Both the position numbers and the translations under genes were made by a program. A stretch of DNA of 9,769 bases from assembly GCA_044379485.1 (NCBI GenBank), contig JBIPOE010000108.1:1-9769 (forward strand), in the 5' to 3' direction. This document shows positions 6,196 to 9,769 of this stretch, piece by piece. The notes beneath the pieces were generated by a model. The model ran no database searches. It had not been told where the DNA came from and worked only from the letters and a program-made list of their open reading frames with translations. The DNA is from CAMDMI01 sp044379485 (GTDB lineage Bacteria; Bacteroidota; Bacteroidia; Cytophagales; Flexibacteraceae). Every line of letters starts with the position of its first letter. Position 1 is the first letter of the stretch.

Positions 6196-9100
6196 ATGTT
6201 AAACCTGCTTACCAAGGCCATTTCAGCGGTCTTTGGAACCAAATCGGAAAAAGACCTAAAAGAGCTTTATCCATATGTAACTAAGATTAACGATTCCTGG
6301 CAAAAACTTACCAGTATTTCAAATGATCAATTAAGACAAAGGACAGCTGAATTAAAGGATTTCCTTGCAAATCGGCTTAATGATATTGATCAACAAATCA
6401 ATAGCTTACGTAGCCAAATTGATACCAATTCCGAATTATCTGTGCATCAAAAGGAAGCTCTTTTTGTGCAAATCGATAAGCTTGATCTGGATAGGAATAA
6501 AAGACTCGAGGAGTTGCTTCTTGAAATTTTGCCTGAGGCATTCGCAGTAGTTAAAGAAACTGCAAGAAGGTTTGCTACCTCAGATGGAATTGAGGTAACT
6601 GCCTCAGAATTTGATAAGGAACTTGCGGCTACCAGGGATTCTATAAAAATTGATGGTGATAAAGCATTTTGGAGTTCAACCTGGAAAGTGGCAGGAAATG
6701 ATTTGAAATGGGAAATGGTGCATTACGATGTTCAGTTGATAGGTGGAACCGTTTTGCACACGGGAAGAATTTCTGAAATGGCAACTGGAGAGGGTAAAAC
6801 CTTGGTTTCCACGCTGCCTGCATATTTGAACGCATTGGCAGGAAAAGGCGTTCACATTGTAACTGTCAACGATTATCTGGCCAAAAGGGACTCAGAATGG
6901 AACGGGACTTTGTTTGAATTCCATGGTCTTCGTGTGGATTGTATTGACAAACACCAGCCTAATACAGAGGCCAGGAGAAAGGCCTACATGGCAGATATTA
7001 CCTACGGAACCAACAATGAATTCGGTTTTGACTATTTGCGGGATAACATGGCCCATGAAAAGGATGAGCTGGTTCAGAGGAAGTTACATTATGCAATGGT
7101 GGATGAGGTCGATTCCGTTTTGGTGGATGATGCCCGAACACCTTTGATTATTTCCGGCCCAATGGCCCAAGGCGACCGCCAGGATTTTGAATCACTAAAA
7201 CCAAGAGTTTCTAAACTGGTAGATGCCCAAAAGGCATTGGTGCAAAAGCTATTGATTGACGCAAAAAAGTTACTATCCGAAGGAAATGACAAAGATGGTG
7301 GTTTGGCCCTTTTCAGAGCGCACAGAGGTTTGCCGAAATACAAACCATTGATTAAGTTTTTGTCTGAATCCGGCATGCGGGTTATTCTTCAGAAAACGGA
7401 AAATATCCATTTGGAGGACAACCAGAAAAAGATGCCTGAGGCAGATCAGATTCTGTATTTTACAATAGATGAGCGTAATAACTCAATAGATTTAACTGAG
7501 CAAGGCATCGATTTTATCACCTCGTCGGGTGAAGATCCAATGTTTTTTATCCTGCCAGATGTGGGTGCTGCCATGGCAACCATTGAAAATGATAAATCAT
7601 TGACTCCGGCTCAAAGGATTGAAGCAAAGGATACTATGATTTCAGATTATTCTGAAAAGTCACAACGGATCCATACTGTACAGCAATTGTTGAAAGCTTA
7701 TTGCCTTTTTGAAAAGGAGGTAGAATACATCATTGTGGATGGTAAAGTCAAAATTGTAGATGAGCAAACAGGCCGTATCATGGAAGGTCGCCGATATTCT
7801 GATGGTTTGCACCAGGCCATTGAAGCAAAAGAAAGTGTTAAAATTGAAGATGCTACCCAAACTTATGCCACGGTAACGCTTCAAAACTATTTCAGAATGT
7901 ACCACAAACTTTGTGGTATGACTGGAACTGCGGAAACGGAGGCAGGTGAATTCTGGCAAATTTATAAATTGGATGTAGTCACCATTCCAACCAATAAAAA
8001 GGCGGTTAGAAAAGATTCAGAAGACAAAGTTTACAAAACTGTAAGGGAGAAATTTAATGCGGTAGTTGAGGAAATCGAAATCCTGACCAAGGCAGATCGG
8101 CCTGTGCTTGTGGGTACTACCTCGGTTGAAATATCCGAATTGCTAAGCCGTATGCTAAAGCTGCGAAACATTAAACACCAGGTTTTGAACGCAAAATACC
8201 ACCAAAAGGAAGCTGAAATTGTGGCTGAAGCTGGAAAGCCCGGTACTGTAACCATTGCCACAAACATGGCGGGTAGGGGAACGGATATTAAGCTTACAGA
8301 GATTTCAAGAAATGCTGGTGGATTGGCCATTATTGGTACGGAAAGACACGAATCACGTCGGGTTGACAGGCAGTTAAGAGGTCGTTCCGGTCGTCAGGGA
8401 GATCCGGGAAGTTCGCAGTTTTTTGTGAGTCTGGAGGATGATTTGATGCGTCTTTTCGGATCGGAAAGAATCAGTAAACTGATGGACAGGATGGGTTTTC
8501 AGGAAGGCGAAGTAATTCAGCACTCCATGATTACCAACTCCATTGAAAGAGCGCAAAAGAAGGTTGAGGAAAACAACTTCGGAATCAGAAAGCGATTGCT
8601 GGAATATGATGATGTGATGAACTCTCAGCGGGAAGTAATTTACAAACGACGTAGAAATGCCTTGATAGGGGATAGGCTTGAGTTGGATATTCAAAATCTG
8701 ATTTGGGATACCTGCACCAATCTTGTGGAAAGCAACAAAGTTGGTCAAATGGATTTTGAAAAATTTCAGATGGAGTGCCAACATAATTTTGCCTATATAC
8801 CTGAAATTGAGGAAAATACATTTAGTTCAGATAAAAAGGAGGTTCTGGTTTCTAAACTTTTCTCTCAGGTGAGCAAGGTGTATAGAGAGCGTTGCCTGGT
8901 CATTAAACAAGGAACTTTACCCGTTTTCAGTCAGATCAATACAGAGCAAGGTGGACGGATTGAAAATGTAATTGTACCTGTGACAGATGGAAAACGTTTT
9001 ATGCAGGTGCCGGTTAATTTGAAAAATGTATTACAAAACGAAGGTGCGGAATTGATTAAAACCGTTCAGCAACAGGCTTCACTTGTGTTTATCGACCAAA

Positions 9101-9567
9101 CCTGGAAGGAGCATTTGCGGGATATGGATGAGCTGAAACAGTCGGTTAACAATGCTGTTTATGAGCAAAAAGATCCATTGTTGGTTTATAAGTTTGAAGC
9201 ATTAAAGCTGTTTAAAACCTTTGTATATAAGGTTAATGAGGATTTGGTTTCATTCATTTTGAAGGCCAATATTCACGCCGAGGAGCAGGCCCCAATCCAA
9301 CAACAAAGACAGCCAAGACCAGAGCCAAAGCCAGTCCTTCGTGAAAGCCGTGCTGCGGAACCTGCGATGGCTGGAAGCATGCCTCAGGGACAGTATGAGG
9401 ATGAGGCGCCAATTCCCAAAGCACAACCGGTAAGGGCCGAAAAGATCGCCAATAGAAATGACCGGGTTTCAGTCCGTTATTTCAACGGGGAATTGAAACA
9501 GGATGTAAAATACAAAACCGTAGAAGAAGATATCCTTGCCAATCGCTGCGTGATTGTGGATATGTAG
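6196..9567 (+). CDS. secA: Preprotein translocase subunit SecA
   Basis: SecA is the ATPase motor that pushes unfolded preproteins through SecYEG at the inner membrane. The start MLNLLTKAISAVFG is typical, and an in-frame stop lies at 6181-6183. NBD1 has Walker A TGEGKT (197-202) and Walker B DEVD (303-306). NBD2 has the GRGTD block (693-697) and the arginine-rich QLRGRSGRQGDPG (726-738). The helical scaffold and two-helix finger follow (around 770-830 and 970-1000). At 1123 aa it is far longer than E. coli SecA (901). Extra segments lie at about 60-107 (charged, coiled-coil-like), 126-174 and in the preprotein cross-linking domain after LIISGP; such insertions are characteristic of Bacteroidota. 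The tail (about 1029-1090) is Pro/Gln/Ala-rich, and the protein ends in VKYKTVEEDILANRCVIVDM without the CxCx8CH zinc motif of E. coli. No frameshift is seen. It is probably monocistronic, given the terminator just downstream. Confidence 0.98.
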   Translation: MLNLLTKAISAVFGTKSEKDLKELYPYVTKINDSWQKLTSISNDQLRQRTAELKDFLANRLNDIDQQINSLRSQIDTNSELSVHQKEALFVQIDKLDLDRNKRLEELLLEILPEAFAVVKETARRFATSDGIEVTASEFDKELAATRDSIKIDGDKAFWSSTWKVAGNDLKWEMVHYDVQLIGGTVLHTGRISEMATGEGKTLVSTLPAYLNALAGKGVHIVTVNDYLAKRDSEWNGTLFEFHGLRVDCIDKHQPNTEARRKAYMADITYGTNNEFGFDYLRDNMAHEKDELVQRKLHYAMVDEVDSVLVDDARTPLIISGPMAQGDRQDFESLKPRVSKLVDAQKALVQKLLIDAKKLLSEGNDKDGGLALFRAHRGLPKYKPLIKFLSESGMRVILQKTENIHLEDNQKKMPEADQILYFTIDERNNSIDLTEQGIDFITSSGEDPMFFILPDVGAAMATIENDKSLTPAQRIEAKDTMISDYSEKSQRIHTVQQLLKAYCLFEKEVEYIIVDGKVKIVDEQTGRIMEGRRYSDGLHQAIEAKESVKIEDATQTYATVTLQNYFRMYHKLCGMTGTAETEAGEFWQIYKLDVVTIPTNKKAVRKDSEDKVYKTVREKFNAVVEEIEILTKADRPVLVGTTSVEISELLSRMLKLRNIKHQVLNAKYHQKEAEIVAEAGKPGTVTIATNMAGRGTDIKLTEISRNAGGLAIIGTERHESRRVDRQLRGRSGRQGDPGSSQFFVSLEDDLMRLFGSERISKLMDRMGFQEGEVIQHSMITNSIERAQKKVEENNFGIRKRLLEYDDVMNSQREVIYKRRRNALIGDRLELDIQNLIWDTCTNLVESNKVGQMDFEKFQMECQHNFAYIPEIEENTFSSDKKEVLVSKLFSQVSKVYRERCLVIKQGTLPVFSQINTEQGGRIENVIVPVTDGKRFMQVPVNLKNVLQNEGAELIKTVQQQASLVFIDQTWKEHLRDMDELKQSVNNAVYEQKDPLLVYKFEALKLFKTFVYKVNEDLVSFILKANIHAEEQAPIQQQRQPRPEPKPVLRESRAAEPAMAGSMPQGQYEDEAPIPKAQPVRAEKIANRNDRVSVRYFNGELKQDVKYKTVEEDILANRCVIVDM

Positions 9568-9588
9568 AATTTTTGATTCAATTAGTAG

Positions 9589-9633
9589 ATCCTTCATTTT
9601 GGTTGCCAATTGGACCGGAGTGAAGGATTTTTT
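9589..9633 (+). terminator. Rho-independent terminator of secA
   Basis: ATCCTTCA (9589-9596) pairs perfectly with TGAAGGAT (9621-9628). The stem continues inward through T-G, T-A, T-G, T-G, G-C, G-C, T-A and T-G pairs to an 8-nt loop (9605-9612). A T6 run begins at the end of the 3' arm (9628-9633), followed by GTTTT. It starts 21 nt after the secA stop codon. This is the clearest terminator in the window. Confidence 0.9.
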
Positions 9634-9705
9634 GTTTTGGATTCAGGCTTAATAGACATTTTGGAGGCTGAAAGCTCTATAAGTTTTTGATATTCATAGA
9701 TTTAC

Positions 9706-9719
9706 GACCTTTGAAAGGT
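9706..9719 (+). promoter_or_regulatory. Palindrome and -7-like box before the last gene
   Basis: GACCTTTG (9706-9713) differs from TAnnTTTG at one base. It overlaps a perfect 13-bp palindrome, ACCTTT-G-AAAGGT (9707-9719), which ends one base before the ATG at 9721. If the box is used, the transcript would start at about the start codon, giving a leaderless message. A TTTG at 9686-9689 is 16 nt upstream, closer than the usual spacing of about 19. Confidence 0.25.
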
Positions 9720-9720
9720 T

Positions 9721-9769
9721 ATGAATAAAAAAACTGCTTTTTCTGTGGGTCGAAAATTGTTAAACGGAA
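9721..9769 (+). CDS. Start of a gene cut by the window edge
   Basis: An ATG opens a frame with no stop to the end of the window: 16 codons reading MNKKTAFSVGRKLLNG. The basic, Lys-rich start and a spacer of about 90 bp after the secA terminator suggest a separately transcribed gene. The fragment is too short to assign a function, and it is not clearly a signal peptide. Confidence 0.5.
   Translation, partial: MNKKTAFSVGRKLLNG

Noticed and set aside
8374..8784. 136-codon open frame on the minus strand inside secA
   Set aside because: It lies wholly antisense to a conserved SecA region, and its translation shows no family features. It is a shadow of secA codon use, as are the other frames inside secA and the kinase.

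Overview
The window looks like chromosomal DNA from a Bacteroidota bacterium, probably a gliding or Cytophagales-like lineage. It is A+T-rich and carries a GldD-type gliding lipoprotein, a GSCFA-family protein and a long SecA (1123 aa) with the extra N-terminal segments typical of that phylum. Several genes are preceded by boxes resembling the Bacteroidota -7 promoter element (TAnnTTTG), and strong Shine-Dalgarno sequences are absent. I do not identify a genus.

Layout, left to right: 1-343 is non-coding and holds a long hairpin, two overlapping small palindromes and a -7-like box. 344-778 (+) encodes a small exported protein of unknown function. 781-1079 is a 299-bp non-coding element with 20-bp terminal inverted repeats (18/20 match) flanked by AATT on both sides. 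It has the architecture of a MITE and sits exactly between the stop codons of two convergent genes. 1082-2122 (-) is pdxA (vitamin B6 synthesis). A short divergent control region with a CCCAAA-N5-TTTGGG palindrome leads into gldD (2185-2796, +), which overlaps a GSCFA-domain gene (2786-3742, +). Convergent to these is a hybrid sensor kinase (3791-5818, -) with PAS, HisKA, HATPase, receiver and C-terminal HPt-like regions. A 377-bp spacer precedes secA (6196-9567, +), which ends in a textbook intrinsic terminator (9589-9633). The first 16 codons of another gene start at 9721 and run off the window.

Functional links: gldD (gliding and type IX secretion phenotypes) and secA (general Sec export) both concern the cell envelope, and the 144-aa protein has a Sec signal peptide. 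pdxA and the kinase are not obviously part of the same process. Most of the window is ordinary core-genome content. I find no defence system, CRISPR array, tRNA or rRNA. The most unusual structural signal is the MITE-like insertion that keeps both neighbouring stop codons intact. After it come the divergent palindrome and the gldD-GSCFA overlap.
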